Shown here: positions 46,020 to 54,408 of the stretch, one piece after another | Numbering within the stretch: position 1 is the stretch's first letter | Layout of the letters: each line of letters starts with the position of its first letter | DNA from: Burkholderiales bacterium PBB3 | GTDB taxonomy: Bacteria; Pseudomonadota; Gammaproteobacteria; Burkholderiales; Burkholderiaceae_C | Assembly (NCBI GenBank): GCA_002256115.1 | Contig: NKIK01000006.1 | Coordinates: 62,001-126,000 of the forward strand | DNA: 64,000 nucleotides | Direction: 5' to 3' | The notes under the pieces: generated by a model | Databases searched by the model: none | The model's input: only the letters and a program-made list of their open reading frames with translations | Told to the model about the DNA's origin: nothing | Made by a program: the position numbers and the translations under genes

Positions 46020-46163
46020 GGGAGTCTCCGGTAATAAGGGTTGGGTACAGGCTAGTTGGCATCGTAGGCCACACGCAGGGCTTTGGCAAACGACTTGTTG
46101 ACATTCAGATATGTATTAACTGCATTCCGTAGATTTCTGAAGACACGCCAGAATACGATGGCA

Positions 46164-46215
46164 TATTGGCAGATTAAGCCATGGATAGTGCGGGAGCAGC
46201 TTCTCTTTTTATAGC
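46164..46215 (+). repeat. Dispersed repeat, copy F
   Basis: CCATGGATAGTGCGGGAGCA, then GCTTCTCTTTTTATAGC. It lies in the 242-bp divergent region between gcdH and the LysR regulator, ending about 47 bp before the LysR start. Confidence 0.85.
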
Positions 46216-46261
46216 AAGCATACCTAGCCATATCGCGGTCAGTGTGTATATTCAGCATTTC

Positions 46262-47185
46262 ATGCGTAAAAAAATTCCCTCCCTGCACGCGCTTGCCAGT
46301 TTTGACGCCGCCGCCCGCCACCAAAGCTACACCTTGGCCGCCCAGGAACTGTCACTCACCCAAAGCGCGGTGTCGCGGCAGATTGGCGCGCTGGAGGCGT
46401 TTTTGGGGGTTGCACTGTTTCGCCGGGTGCGCCACGGCGTGGTGCTGACCGATGCTGGTACCCAATACGCGCGTCAGATTGCTCCACGCTTGCAAGCCCT
46501 GGAGCGTGACACGCTGGAGGCCATGGCAGGGCACAGCGGTAGCGCGGCAGGTGGCGCGGTGACGCTGGCGGCGGTGCCCACTTTGGCGGCGCGCTGGCTC
46601 ATTCCCCGCCTGCCCGACTTTGCCGCCCAGCACCCGGATGTGGTGGTGCACATCGAAACCCGCACCCGTCCCTTCATGTTTGCCGACTCGCAGGTGGACG
46701 CCGCGCTGTACGCGGGCACACCCGCGCAGATGGCGCAATGGGCGGGTACCACCGCCGTGCAACTGATGGCCGAAACGGTAGTGCCGGTGTGCGCGCCCTC
46801 GCTATTGGCGGGTCAGCCTCAGTTGGATGCGGCAGGCATTGCCGCCCTACCGCTGTTGCAACAAAGCACCCGGCCTGAAGCCTGGCGTCAGTGGTTTGCA
46901 GCTGCGGGCTTGGAAGACATCTCGGCCGCGCCAGCCGCGCTGGCCGGGCCCCGTTACGAGCAGTTTTCTATGACCACCGCAGCCGCAGCTTGCGGCATGG
47001 GCCTGGCCCTGGTGCCCAGCCTGCTGATCGAGGCCGAGCTGGCGCGGGGCGAGTTGGTCATCGCCAACCCGCTGCCGGTACCGGGAAAGCGCTATTACTA
47101 CTGGGTCGCGCCGCAGGGGGCCGCAGTGCGGCCTTCTGTGAACGCCTTGTCCCAGTGGGTACAGCGCATCACAGCGGTTGGCTAA
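46262..47185 (+). CDS. gcdR: LysR-family regulator, GcvA-like, probable regulator of glutarate genes
   Basis: 307 residues from the ATG at 46262; a longer frame upstream would translate the dispersed repeat. The winged helix-turn-helix covers about 5-65 (ALASFDAAARHQSYTLAAQE, LSLTQSAVSRQIGALEAFLG), followed by the LysR substrate-binding domain from about 95 (VTLAAVPTLAARWLIPRLPD, TTAAAACGMGLALVPSLLIE). The GcvA-like pattern HALASFDAAAR...LTQSAVS is typical. Its divergent position beside gcdH, the arrangement known for gcdR in pseudomonads, suggests it activates gcdH in response to glutarate. The symbol is by context only. Ends 63 bp from the convergent Rrf2 gene, with a strong hairpin between. 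Confidence 0.8.
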   Translation: MRKKIPSLHALASFDAAARHQSYTLAAQELSLTQSAVSRQIGALEAFLGVALFRRVRHGVVLTDAGTQYARQIAPRLQALERDTLEAMAGHSGSAAGGAVTLAAVPTLAARWLIPRLPDFAAQHPDVVVHIETRTRPFMFADSQVDAALYAGTPAQMAQWAGTTAVQLMAETVVPVCAPSLLAGQPQLDAAGIAALPLLQQSTRPEAWRQWFAAAGLEDISAAPAALAGPRYEQFSMTTAAAACGMGLALVPSLLIEAELARGELVIANPLPVPGKRYYYWVAPQGAAVRPSVNALSQWVQRITAVG

Positions 47186-47206
47186 GCCGCATAGTTGGCC
47201 GCAGGC

Positions 47207-47239
47207 AGCACACCTTGGCGCAAAGCGCTAAGGTGTGCT
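47207..47239. terminator. Perfect hairpin between convergent genes
   Basis: AGCACACCTT (47207-47216) pairs with AAGGTGTGCT (47230-47239), and GCGC pairs with GCGC inside, leaving an AAA loop. It lies between the ends of two convergent genes, so it may terminate transcription both ways, although no T-tract follows on either strand. Confidence 0.55.
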
Positions 47240-47248
47240 ACGAGAAGG

Positions 47249-47779
47249 TCAGCGCGCGGCCGACCAGGCCTGGCCCAGCGCAAACACCGAGTTGGGCGCG
47301 TTCGTACGCACAGGCTCGGGCTTGAGCTTGGCAAACACGCCCTTCTTCACCGGCTTGCGTTCCACCACTTCAAAGCCCTTGGCGCGCTGCTCGGCCGCCA
47401 GGCTGCGCAGGCTGATGGTCTTCATATAGGCCACCAGCGTGGAGTGCAGTGCATCCCACAAATCGTGTGTCATATCGGGTGCACCGGGCTCGCCGTCGCG
47501 CGTCAGGTCGCGGTCATCGGTGTCGCCCTCAATAGCGGTCACGATGTCGGCCACGGTAATGGCATCCCCCCGAAAACCCAGGGTGTAGCCGCCGCCAGGG
47601 CCGCGCGTGCTGTCGACCAGGCCGTGCTGGCGCAGTTTGGCAAAAACCTGCTCCAGATACGACAGAGAAATATGGTGGCGCTGCGCCAAGTCGGCCAAAG
47701 GAACGGGATTGGCACGGTCGCGCAAGGCGAGGTCAATCATGGCATTGATGGCAAATCTGCCACGGGTACTAAGTCGCAT
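47249..47779 (-). CDS. Rrf2-family regulator, IscR-like but without cysteines
   Basis: 176 residues from the ATG at 47779, which has AAGGAG nine bases upstream. The winged helix is IscR-like: MRLSTRGRFAINAMIDLALR, PVPLADLAQRHHISLSYLEQ, VFAKLRQHGLVDSTRGPGGG, YTLGFRGDAITVADIVTAIE. In IscR the next segment carries three Cys ligands for a [2Fe-2S] cluster; here that stretch reads DRDLTRDGEPGAPDMTHDLW, and the protein has no cysteine anywhere. It is therefore unlikely to bind an Fe-S cluster in the usual way and may sense something else or act as a cluster-independent repressor. The C-terminal 40 residues are a basic extension. A palindrome 41 bp upstream may be its own operator. No isc genes adjoin it. 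Confidence 0.8.
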   Translation of the reverse strand: MRLSTRGRFAINAMIDLALRDRANPVPLADLAQRHHISLSYLEQVFAKLRQHGLVDSTRGPGGGYTLGFRGDAITVADIVTAIEGDTDDRDLTRDGEPGAPDMTHDLWDALHSTLVAYMKTISLRSLAAEQRAKGFEVVERKPVKKGVFAKLKPEPVRTNAPNSVFALGQAWSAAR

Positions 47780-47819
47780 GGTCTTACTCCTTTCAGCGGG
47801 ATTGCTGATTTGAAGTACA

Positions 47820-47835
47820 GAATGTAGGGACATTC
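47820..47835. promoter_or_regulatory. 16-bp palindrome upstream of the Rrf2 gene
   Basis: GAATGT-AGGG-ACATTC, a perfect 6-4-6 inverted repeat 41 bp before the ATG of the Rrf2/IscR-like gene. Its size and position fit an autoregulatory operator. Confidence 0.5.
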
Positions 47836-48009
47836 ATTGATCTGATAAACCAGCATTTTTCATGTAAACACTTCGTAAAAACAGAAGTGTTTTGTGGCAA
47901 GGCCTGCTGAATTTACGCCGCACCCGGCCCCGTGGCAACGCAGTGCGGCCGTATAAACCCGAGGGTTTTGGGGCCCTGCCCGGCCCTTGAATTGCGCGAT
48001 ACTCCGCGC

Positions 48010-49182
48010 ATGAACAAAGCAGTTAAGACCCTGATCACGGTAGCGCTGTTGGTCGCCTTTGGTGGGGCCGCCTACTTCTCGATCTTCAAAACCGCACGCC
48101 TGGAGAACGGCAGTGCATCTAGCGCTTCGGGCACCGGTCCGCTGGCGGGGCTGGCTGGCAAGCTGACCGGCACCGTCCCGGTAGAAGAACTCAGTGGCGT
48201 CATCGCGTTGGATGTTGAGCCCTATTTTCAAGACCTGCGCGTACAAAAGCGCCTGGCGGATCTGGGCTACCGACTCAAGACCACCCGCATTGGCTCGCGC
48301 GACATGGCCGCCCGCGTGGTCAAGGACCAAACGCCTGAGTTTTTATACGCATCGGGCGTCGTGGCTGGCAACCAGATTGTGGATGCGGCTAAAAAAGCGG
48401 GCGTTCCGGCCACCATGGTGTCGCCCATTTACACGCCCATGGTGATTGCCTCGTGGACGCCGATTGCCAAAATACTGGCTGCCAACGGCATGGCCGCGCA
48501 GCGCCAAGACGGTGTGTGGACCGTAGACATGGCCAAGCTGACCCAGGCCATGTTGGACAAAAAACGCTGGAAAGACTTTCAGGGCGCACAGGCCTATGAC
48601 GTGAACAAAAGCGTGCTGGTATCCACCACGGACGTGCGCAAGAGCAACTCGGCCGCGATGTATTTGGCGCTGACCGCCTACGCCGTGAACGGCAACGAAA
48701 TGGTGACCGACCGCGACGCCGCACTCAAGGCCGCAGGCTCAGTGTTGGGCTTGTTCAAGCGCCAGGGTTACCAAGAAAACTATGTCAATGGCAACTTTGA
48801 CGACTACGCTTCCATCGGCATTGGCAAGACCCCCATGGCCTTTATCTACGAGAACCAAATGGTGAACTACGCACTGGGCAAGCGGGGCCTGGGCGACAGC
48901 ATGGTCTTGCTGATACCCCAGCCGACCCTGTTCAATAAAGTGGTTTTTGTGGCCACCACCGACCGCGCCAAGAAATTGGGCGAGCTGCTCAGTACCGACA
49001 AAGAGCTGCAGCAGTTAGCGGTGGCCTTTGGTTTTCGGATTGCGGACAGCGCTTACTTTGCACAAGCTGCCAAAGGCGTGGGGCTGACGGTAGACGAGCA
49101 CATCACCCAGGTGATTGACCCCCCGAGCTTTGAGCTGATGACCCACATGATTGACGCCATCAGCCAAGGCATGGCGCAGTAA
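48010..49182 (+). CDS. Membrane-anchored solute-binding-like protein
   Basis: 390 residues from the ATG at 48010, with an N-terminal signal anchor (TLITVALLVAFGGAAYFSIF) and a Gly/Ser/Ala-rich linker. The rest has a type-2 periplasmic-binding look: GVIALDVEPYFQDLRVQKRL, MVSPIYTPMVIASWTPIAKI, STTDVRKSNSAAMYLALTAY, then GIGKTPMAFIYENQMVNYAL and an HITQVIDPPSFELMTHMID tail. The SN-centred motif recurs in the next gene (NPATSNQGFMSLMGVV), so the two look like distant relatives of the SBP_bac_11 class. It is the first gene of an apparent three-gene operon with a VWA lipoprotein and a membrane protein. Ligand and partners are unknown; nothing indicates an ABC transporter nearby. Confidence 0.65.
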   Translation: MNKAVKTLITVALLVAFGGAAYFSIFKTARLENGSASSASGTGPLAGLAGKLTGTVPVEELSGVIALDVEPYFQDLRVQKRLADLGYRLKTTRIGSRDMAARVVKDQTPEFLYASGVVAGNQIVDAAKKAGVPATMVSPIYTPMVIASWTPIAKILAANGMAAQRQDGVWTVDMAKLTQAMLDKKRWKDFQGAQAYDVNKSVLVSTTDVRKSNSAAMYLALTAYAVNGNEMVTDRDAALKAAGSVLGLFKRQGYQENYVNGNFDDYASIGIGKTPMAFIYENQMVNYALGKRGLGDSMVLLIPQPTLFNKVVFVATTDRAKKLGELLSTDKELQQLAVAFGFRIADSAYFAQAAKGVGLTVDEHITQVIDPPSFELMTHMIDAISQGMAQ

Positions 49183-49202
49183 CCCAAGGATTGGACAAAC
49201 CC

Positions 49203-50888
49203 ATGACAAACGCACTTGCTTCTCTGCGCTATGTGGCCATCGCACTGGCGCTGCTGGGCCTGGCGGCCTGCAAAGACCGGCCCCAGGATGACGCCAAAGC
49301 GCCTGCCACCGAGAGCGCCGCGGGTCAAACCCTGAACGTCTTGGCCACCAGTGATCTGAAGGATGCCCAGCCGCTGGAGCAAATGGTGGAACAGGCCACC
49401 GGCGTGCGCCTGAAGTTCACTTACGGTGGCACCATGGAGAGCACCGAGGCGGTGCAAAACGGCAGCACCAAGGCCGATGCGGCGTGGTTTGCCAACGCCA
49501 AGTATTTGCTGTCAGACCCCCAAGGCCAAGCGCGGGTCAAGCTGCAAGAAAAAATCATGCTGTCACCCATCGTGGTGGGCGTGAGCGAAAGCCAGGCCAA
49601 GGTGTTGGGCTGGGACCGGCCCGAAGTGGCTGCCACTGTGACCTGGAGCGTGATTGCCAAAGCCGCCCAAAACGGCCAGCTCAAATATGCACTGAGCAAC
49701 CCAGCCACGTCGAATCAGGGCTTTATGTCGCTGATGGGCGTGGTGGCCTCTGTGGCGCAAAAGTCAGAGGCTCTGACAGCCGCCGATGTAGACCGCAAAG
49801 CCATTGCAGGCTTTATCAAAGGCTACAAACTGGTGGGTGACAACAGCACCTACCTGACTGAGAAATTCATTGAGCAACAGAACACCCGTGTCAACGCCTT
49901 TATCAATTACGAGAGCTGGTTGTTGTCACTCAACCAATCCGGCAAGCTCAAAGAAAAGCTCACGCTGGTGTACCCGCACGAAGGCGTGGCCACCGCCGAC
50001 TATCCGCTGATGTTGCTGAACGACGCCAAGCGCGCCGAGTACCTGAAAGTGGTGGAATACCTGAAGGGCGATGCCGCCCAAACCTGGCTGGCACGCACCA
50101 CGCTGCGCCGCCCGGTGAACGCCCAGGTGGCTACTGCGCAGGCCGCCCTCTTCCCCTCGGGCAGCATGATGGTGGAGCTGCCTTTCTCTACCGACCGGGT
50201 GCTGGCCGATGGCCTGATCAATGCCTACCTGAACGAGTTCCGCACGCCGATTGCATCTACCTTTGTGCTGGATGTGAGTGGCAGCATGAACCAAAACGGA
50301 CGCAGGCAACAACTGGTAGAAGCGCTGCAATACATTGCCGGGGACGACGCGTCTTTGACCGGGCGCATTGCCCGCCTGACCAGCCGGGAAAAAGTGTGGC
50401 TGCTGCCCTTCTCAGAGCAAGTGCAGTCGCCCACGTTTTTTGAGTTGCCGCAGAATGCCTCGCCCACCACGGCCAAAGGCATGGCCAGTGCCACCCAGAC
50501 CGACACCGCCGCCAAACAGAAAGTGCTGGGCCAAGTGCGCGATTACGCAGACGCTATGCGCATGTCCGGCGGCACCGCCTTGTACGACGCCGTGTTGGTG
50601 GCGCTCACCAGCATGAACACCGAACGCCAGCGCGAACCCGGCTACCAATACTCTGTAGTCGCCTTTACCGATGGCGAAGTCAACAAAGGCCGCAACCTGC
50701 AAGAGTTCAAGGCTGCCTACGCCCAGTTGCCGGAAGACGTGAAGGCCATTCCCGTGTTCATGGTGCTGTTTGGCGAAGCCAATGAGCAGGCGCTCAAAGA
50801 GCTGGTCACCATTACCGGCGGCCGCTTGTTTGACGCCCGCAAGTCGTCGCTGTACAGCGTGTTCAAAGACATACGCGCCTACCAATAA
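49203..50888 (+). CDS. Lipoprotein with solute-binding and von Willebrand A domains
   Basis: 561 residues. The lipobox is in ALALLGLAACKD (Cys near 23), so it is probably lipid-anchored. Residues about 40-320 are a bacterial extracellular solute-binding domain (LNVLATSDLKDAQPLEQMVE, LSPIVVGVSESQAKVLGW, ALSNPATSNQGFMSLMG, NAFINYESWLLSLN). Residues about 345-555 are a VWA domain with a complete metal site: DVSGSMN near 357, GGTALYD and FTDGEVNKG. VWA domains bind protein partners through a divalent ion, so the fusion may signal ligand binding to another protein. ATG 49203 lies 20 bp after the previous stop; six bases separate its end from the next gene. A fusion of this type is uncommon. Confidence 0.8.
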   Translation: MTNALASLRYVAIALALLGLAACKDRPQDDAKAPATESAAGQTLNVLATSDLKDAQPLEQMVEQATGVRLKFTYGGTMESTEAVQNGSTKADAAWFANAKYLLSDPQGQARVKLQEKIMLSPIVVGVSESQAKVLGWDRPEVAATVTWSVIAKAAQNGQLKYALSNPATSNQGFMSLMGVVASVAQKSEALTAADVDRKAIAGFIKGYKLVGDNSTYLTEKFIEQQNTRVNAFINYESWLLSLNQSGKLKEKLTLVYPHEGVATADYPLMLLNDAKRAEYLKVVEYLKGDAAQTWLARTTLRRPVNAQVATAQAALFPSGSMMVELPFSTDRVLADGLINAYLNEFRTPIASTFVLDVSGSMNQNGRRQQLVEALQYIAGDDASLTGRIARLTSREKVWLLPFSEQVQSPTFFELPQNASPTTAKGMASATQTDTAAKQKVLGQVRDYADAMRMSGGTALYDAVLVALTSMNTERQREPGYQYSVVAFTDGEVNKGRNLQEFKAAYAQLPEDVKAIPVFMVLFGEANEQALKELVTITGGRLFDARKSSLYSVFKDIRAYQ

Positions 50889-50894
50889 GTTGCC

Positions 50895-51548
50895 ATGAAT
50901 CGACTCTTAGGTTTTCTGCAAGCGCCAGCCAATTGGTGTGGTCTGGGGCTGGCCACCGTGGCCCTGTTGTTGCACAGTTTGGGGTTGACCCAATGGGGCG
51001 GACTGGGGCTGGCCGCCTTGGGCTACGCCGTGGGTTTTGGCGTGGGGGGCCTGTGGCTGGGGTTTCCTAAGTGGTCGGGCAATGTCTGGGATTCGCTAGA
51101 GTTTCAAGATGCGGGAGACGCCCGCACCAGCATGGGCGAGGCCCTGGGCGCGGTGCGCCAACTGGTGCGCTACAACCCCGACAACCGCTTGCCCTCTAGC
51201 CTGCAAACCCAGGCGCTGGCGCTCACCGACCAACTCAGCGGGCTGCTCGACCAATGGGAGCGCAGCAAAGGCCATCTGAGTCTGGAAGAGGGCTTTCATG
51301 CGCGGCATATCGCGCTGTCGTACCTACCAGATGCGCTGAAGACCTATCTCTCTATACCCAAAGAATTCGCCGCCACCAAAAAGCTGGCCAATGGCATGAC
51401 AGCGCAGGAGACTTTTGCCGCCACACTGACCGAGCTGGGCCAGAAAGTGACACAGTTGGGCGAAGATTTGGCTTCGCAAGATGCACAGGCCTTTTTGAAC
51501 CATTCGCAGTTTTTGAAAGAAAAGTTCAAGCCCCCACAGCTGAACTGA
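50895..51548 (+). CDS. Membrane protein, possibly XpaC-like
   Basis: 217 residues with two or three hydrophobic helices near the N-terminus (LGLATVALLLHSLGL, LGLAALGYAVGFGVGGLWLG) and a long helical cytoplasmic or periplasmic part. The segment ARHIALSYLPDALKTYLSIP resembles the 5-bromo-4-chloroindolyl phosphate hydrolysis (XpaC) family, whose members often sit beside toxic-anion-resistance TelA and VWA genes; the match is by eye and weak. It starts six bases after the VWA lipoprotein gene and is surely cotranscribed with it. No catalytic motif is visible. It may be the membrane partner of the VWA protein. Confidence 0.6.
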   Translation: MNRLLGFLQAPANWCGLGLATVALLLHSLGLTQWGGLGLAALGYAVGFGVGGLWLGFPKWSGNVWDSLEFQDAGDARTSMGEALGAVRQLVRYNPDNRLPSSLQTQALALTDQLSGLLDQWERSKGHLSLEEGFHARHIALSYLPDALKTYLSIPKEFAATKKLANGMTAQETFAATLTELGQKVTQLGEDLASQDAQAFLNHSQFLKEKFKPPQLN

Positions 51549-51573
51549 CCGCATTTTTATTGAGGCACTCTTC

Positions 51574-53166
51574 ATGGATCGACGTAGTTTTGTAGAAGCT
51601 CTGGCACTGACAGCGGGGGCCAGTGCCACCCTAGGCACGGCAACGCAAGCCTTGGCTGCACCAAGCGTTTTTGATGTGACCGAGAAAACCGTGGCGCAAT
51701 TGCAAGCCGCCATGCAGACTGGCACCGTGAATGCCCAACAACTGGTGCAGCTGTACCTGGCGCGCATTGCCGCGCTAGACAAAGCAGGCCCCAAACTCAA
51801 TTCCGTCATTGAGCTGAACCCCGACGCCATGGCCATTGCCAAGGCGCTAGATGCGGAGCGCAAAGCTAATGGCCCGCGCGGCCCGCTGCACGGCATACCG
51901 GTGCTGCTGAAAGACAATATCGCCACCGCCGACGGCATGCAAACCACGGCCGGGTCTTTGGCGCTGCTAGGGGCCAAACCACCGCGCGATGCCTTTTTAG
52001 TAGCGCAGCTGCGCAAGGCCGGTGCCATTATTTTGGGTAAAACCAATTTGTCGGAATGGGCGAATATGCGGTCCACGCGCTCCACCAGTGGCTGGAGTGC
52101 ACGCGGCGGCTTGACGCGCAACCCCTATGCGCTGGACCGCAATACCAGCGGCTCCAGTTCGGGCTCTGGCAGCAGCATGGCGGCCAGTTTGGCGGCTATC
52201 GCCGTGGGCACGGAGACGGATGGCTCGATCACCTCGCCCGCCTCCATTGCCGGTCTGGTCGGCATCAAGCCCACATTAGGCTTGGTCAGCCGTGCGGGCG
52301 TCATACCCATCGCCCACTCGCAAGACACCGCCGGGCCCATGACCCGCACCGTGGCCGATGCCGCCGCCCTGCTCAGCGCGCTAGCAGGCAGCGATGCGCA
52401 AGACGACGCCACCGCACTGGCCGACCAGAAGAAAACCGACTACACCCAAGCCCTGAAGCGCGACGGCCTGAAGGGCAAACGCCTGGGCGTGGTGCGCGGG
52501 CAATGGACCGCATCTAGCGACTTGGTGGCGACGGCGCTGGAATCCCAGCTGGCAGTGCTCAGGGCCCAAGGGGCGGTGCTGGTAGAGGTACCCATGGTGC
52601 CCAACACCGCCAAGTACGGGGATTCGGAACTCACGGTGTTGCTGTACGAACTCAAAGCCGACCTGAATGCTTACTTGGCCGAGTACGCGCCCACCGCCAA
52701 GGTGAAAACACTGGCCGACGTGATTGCCTTCAATGAGCAAAACCCGTCCAAAGAGCTGGCCTATTTTGGGCAAGAGCACTTCATTGCCGCCCAGGCCAAG
52801 GGCGACTTAAAAAGCCAGGAATACCTGGATGCGCTGGCCAACAACCACCGCTACTCCCGCGCCGAGGGCATTGACCAAGTGCTGAAGGAGCACCAACTGG
52901 ACGCCCTGATCGCCCCCACCGGCGGCACCGCGTGGCTCACGGACTTTATCAATGGCGATGCCTACGGTGCCAGCTTCACCAGCCCCGCCGCAGTGGCCGG
53001 CTATCCGCACATCACCGTGCCCGCTGGCCAGGTACGCGGCCTGCCGGTTGGTTTGTCATTCGTCGGCACCGCCTGGACCGAGGCCCCCCTGATCGCCATG
53101 GCCTACGCCTACGAACAGGCCAGTTTGCAGCGCCGCGCGCCGAGCTACGCCGCAACCGCGAAATAA
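51574..53166 (+). CDS. Exported amidase-signature hydrolase
   Basis: 530 residues. The N-terminus MDRRSFVEALALTAGASATL has RR followed by a hydrophobic stretch, like a Tat signal. The amidase signature family is clear: the catalytic Lys in GIPVLLKDNIATADGMQTT, the Ser-rich loop NTSGSSSGSGSSMAASLAAI (usual GGSSGGS), and GTETDGSITSPASIAGLVGI with the nucleophile Ser. PITVP-type ends are present (AGYPHITVPAG). It should hydrolyse amide bonds outside the cytoplasm; the substrate is unknown. It begins 25 bp after the membrane-protein gene on the same strand and may belong to that operon. A dispersed-repeat copy begins two bases after its stop. Confidence 0.85.
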   Translation: MDRRSFVEALALTAGASATLGTATQALAAPSVFDVTEKTVAQLQAAMQTGTVNAQQLVQLYLARIAALDKAGPKLNSVIELNPDAMAIAKALDAERKANGPRGPLHGIPVLLKDNIATADGMQTTAGSLALLGAKPPRDAFLVAQLRKAGAIILGKTNLSEWANMRSTRSTSGWSARGGLTRNPYALDRNTSGSSSGSGSSMAASLAAIAVGTETDGSITSPASIAGLVGIKPTLGLVSRAGVIPIAHSQDTAGPMTRTVADAAALLSALAGSDAQDDATALADQKKTDYTQALKRDGLKGKRLGVVRGQWTASSDLVATALESQLAVLRAQGAVLVEVPMVPNTAKYGDSELTVLLYELKADLNAYLAEYAPTAKVKTLADVIAFNEQNPSKELAYFGQEHFIAAQAKGDLKSQEYLDALANNHRYSRAEGIDQVLKEHQLDALIAPTGGTAWLTDFINGDAYGASFTSPAAVAGYPHITVPAGQVRGLPVGLSFVGTAWTEAPLIAMAYAYEQASLQRRAPSYAATAK

Positions 53167-53167
53167 T

Positions 53168-53223
53168 GCCAAATCGGCCATTTAGGCCGTGGATAGTGCG
53201 GGAGCAGCTTCTTTTTTAATAGC
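53168..53223 (+). repeat. Dispersed repeat, copy G
   Basis: CCAAATCGGCCATTTAGGCC, then GTGGATAGTGCGGGAGCAGC and a T-rich stretch ending AATAGC. Contains a perfect CGGCC-N5-GGCCG stem. Starts two bases after the amidase stop. Confidence 0.85.
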
Positions 53224-53279
53224 AAAACAATGCCGAGCTGGGCTGGGTGTCTATTCAGGCTGAGCGGAGAAATGCAACC

Positions 53280-53756
53280 ATGACCGTGATCGACTCAAGA
53301 GTAACCAACATCCATCAACTGAAGCTAGAGCACTTTGCGAAAGGTGAAAAGTTTGAGTCCAACTCTGTGCGCATCGGCCCGCTACTGGGGGCGAAGGATT
53401 TGGGCTACTCCTACGATGTCGTACCGCCTGGTAAATCCTCCTGCCCGTTCCATAGCCATCGTGCTGAAGAAGAGATGTTCTTTATCGTTCAAGGTGAAGG
53501 CACGCTGCGCTACGGCAACGAAACACGCAAAATCCGCGCGGGCGATGTGATCTGCTGCCCGACAGGTGGCCCGGAATCGGCGCACCAGATCATCAACGAC
53601 TCCGACGCCCCGCTCGCCTATTTGTCAGTCAGCACCATGATGCCGGCAGAGGTGTGCGAGTACCCCGACTCCAAGAAGATTGGGGCGTTTGGAGGTGACT
53701 TAAAGCACATGACGCAGACAGGCCATGACATGGACTATTGGATTGATGAGGTGTGA
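53280..53756 (+). CDS. Cupin-domain protein
   Basis: 158 residues, a single cupin barrel. The first metal motif is CPFHSHRAEEEMFFIVQGEG (H-x-H, Glu, Gly) and the second is GDVICCPTGGPESAHQIIND (P-x-G and His). Small cupins of this class bind a metal and act as isomerases, dioxygenases or binding proteins; the exact reaction cannot be read from sequence. Start ATG 53280 with GCGGAG about ten bases upstream. It follows the amidase gene after a dispersed repeat of 56 bp. Codon use is slightly less GC-rich than in the neighbours to the left. Confidence 0.8.
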   Translation: MTVIDSRVTNIHQLKLEHFAKGEKFESNSVRIGPLLGAKDLGYSYDVVPPGKSSCPFHSHRAEEEMFFIVQGEGTLRYGNETRKIRAGDVICCPTGGPESAHQIINDSDAPLAYLSVSTMMPAEVCEYPDSKKIGAFGGDLKHMTQTGHDMDYWIDEV

Positions 53757-54015
53757 GTGCGGTGGAGCACGTACCCTTGCGTGCTGCGCAAATCTGAAAT
53801 CGGTATCGCTTAAAGCTGGTGACCGTTTTTCCCAGCAGTGTCTCGTTTTAATCAGCGTCACTGCAGGGTTTGTCGCCATTTTATTGAGTGGTCACGTCTA
53901 GGCTACGTAAGCATTCAGTTATAAATCCACGACTTACAAACTTCGGGTGGGAAATCATGGCGCAATGCGACTCTGTTGATAAGACAGGCTTCACTCAGAT
54001 AACACGTTAAACCGC
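53757..54015. other. AT-richer intergenic stretch at the edge of an accessory segment
   Basis: 259 bp without a credible gene. It ends with GTTAAAC-CGC directly before the ATG at 54016, discussed as a possible integron recombination heptamer. Confidence 0.4.
54006..54012 (+). other. GTTAAAC heptamer, possible cassette boundary
   Basis: Matches the integron core GTTRRRY. With the next three bases (CGC) it is the exact reverse complement of GCGGTTTAAC at 54400-54409, which spans the stop of the enclosed gene. Confidence 0.35.
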
Positions 54016-54408
54016 ATGAGCATCTCCCGCTTTCTTACGGTCATAGTCGCAGTTGCAATGGGTGCAGTCCTTGGGTGCGTCAGCTTTGTGGTCATAGTCT
54101 TTGCGGAACGAGATCGCGGCGCGATGAATGAGCTGTTCTCCGCTGGTCTTGGCATTGGGTATCTGTTGCCCGCTGTCGGCTTAGCGCTCATAACGACCGC
54201 TCTAGCCACCGTTTTCTTTGCGCAATACAGCGTCTCGTTTGCACGATCTTTTGGGTTGTCAGGCGTGGCGGTGTTCGGGATACTTCTCGCCCTGGCAGCG
54301 CTGCTAACGTCCTATGGCACATTCGCGGCGCTTGGCGTGGCAGTCGCGGTTACAGGACCAATCTTGGTACTGTCGGCTGTCAAGGCGATGCAGCGAGGAG
54401 CGGTTTAA
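54016..54408 (+). CDS. Small membrane protein, hypothetical
   Basis: 130 residues with four hydrophobic helices (FLTVIVAVAMGAVLGCVSFV, GIGYLLPAVGLALITTALA, GLSGVAVFGILLALAALL, LGVAVAVTGPILVLSAVKAM), so an integral membrane protein of unknown function. The ATG follows GTTAAACCGC immediately, and its TAA lies within GCGGTTTAAC, the exact reverse complement; the gene is thus enclosed by a 10-bp inverted repeat. This is what an integron cassette would show if its recombination site were intact. Less GC-rich than surrounding genes. No ribosome-binding site is obvious. Confidence 0.6.
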   Translation: MSISRFLTVIVAVAMGAVLGCVSFVVIVFAERDRGAMNELFSAGLGIGYLLPAVGLALITTALATVFFAQYSVSFARSFGLSGVAVFGILLALAALLTSYGTFAALGVAVAVTGPILVLSAVKAMQRGAV

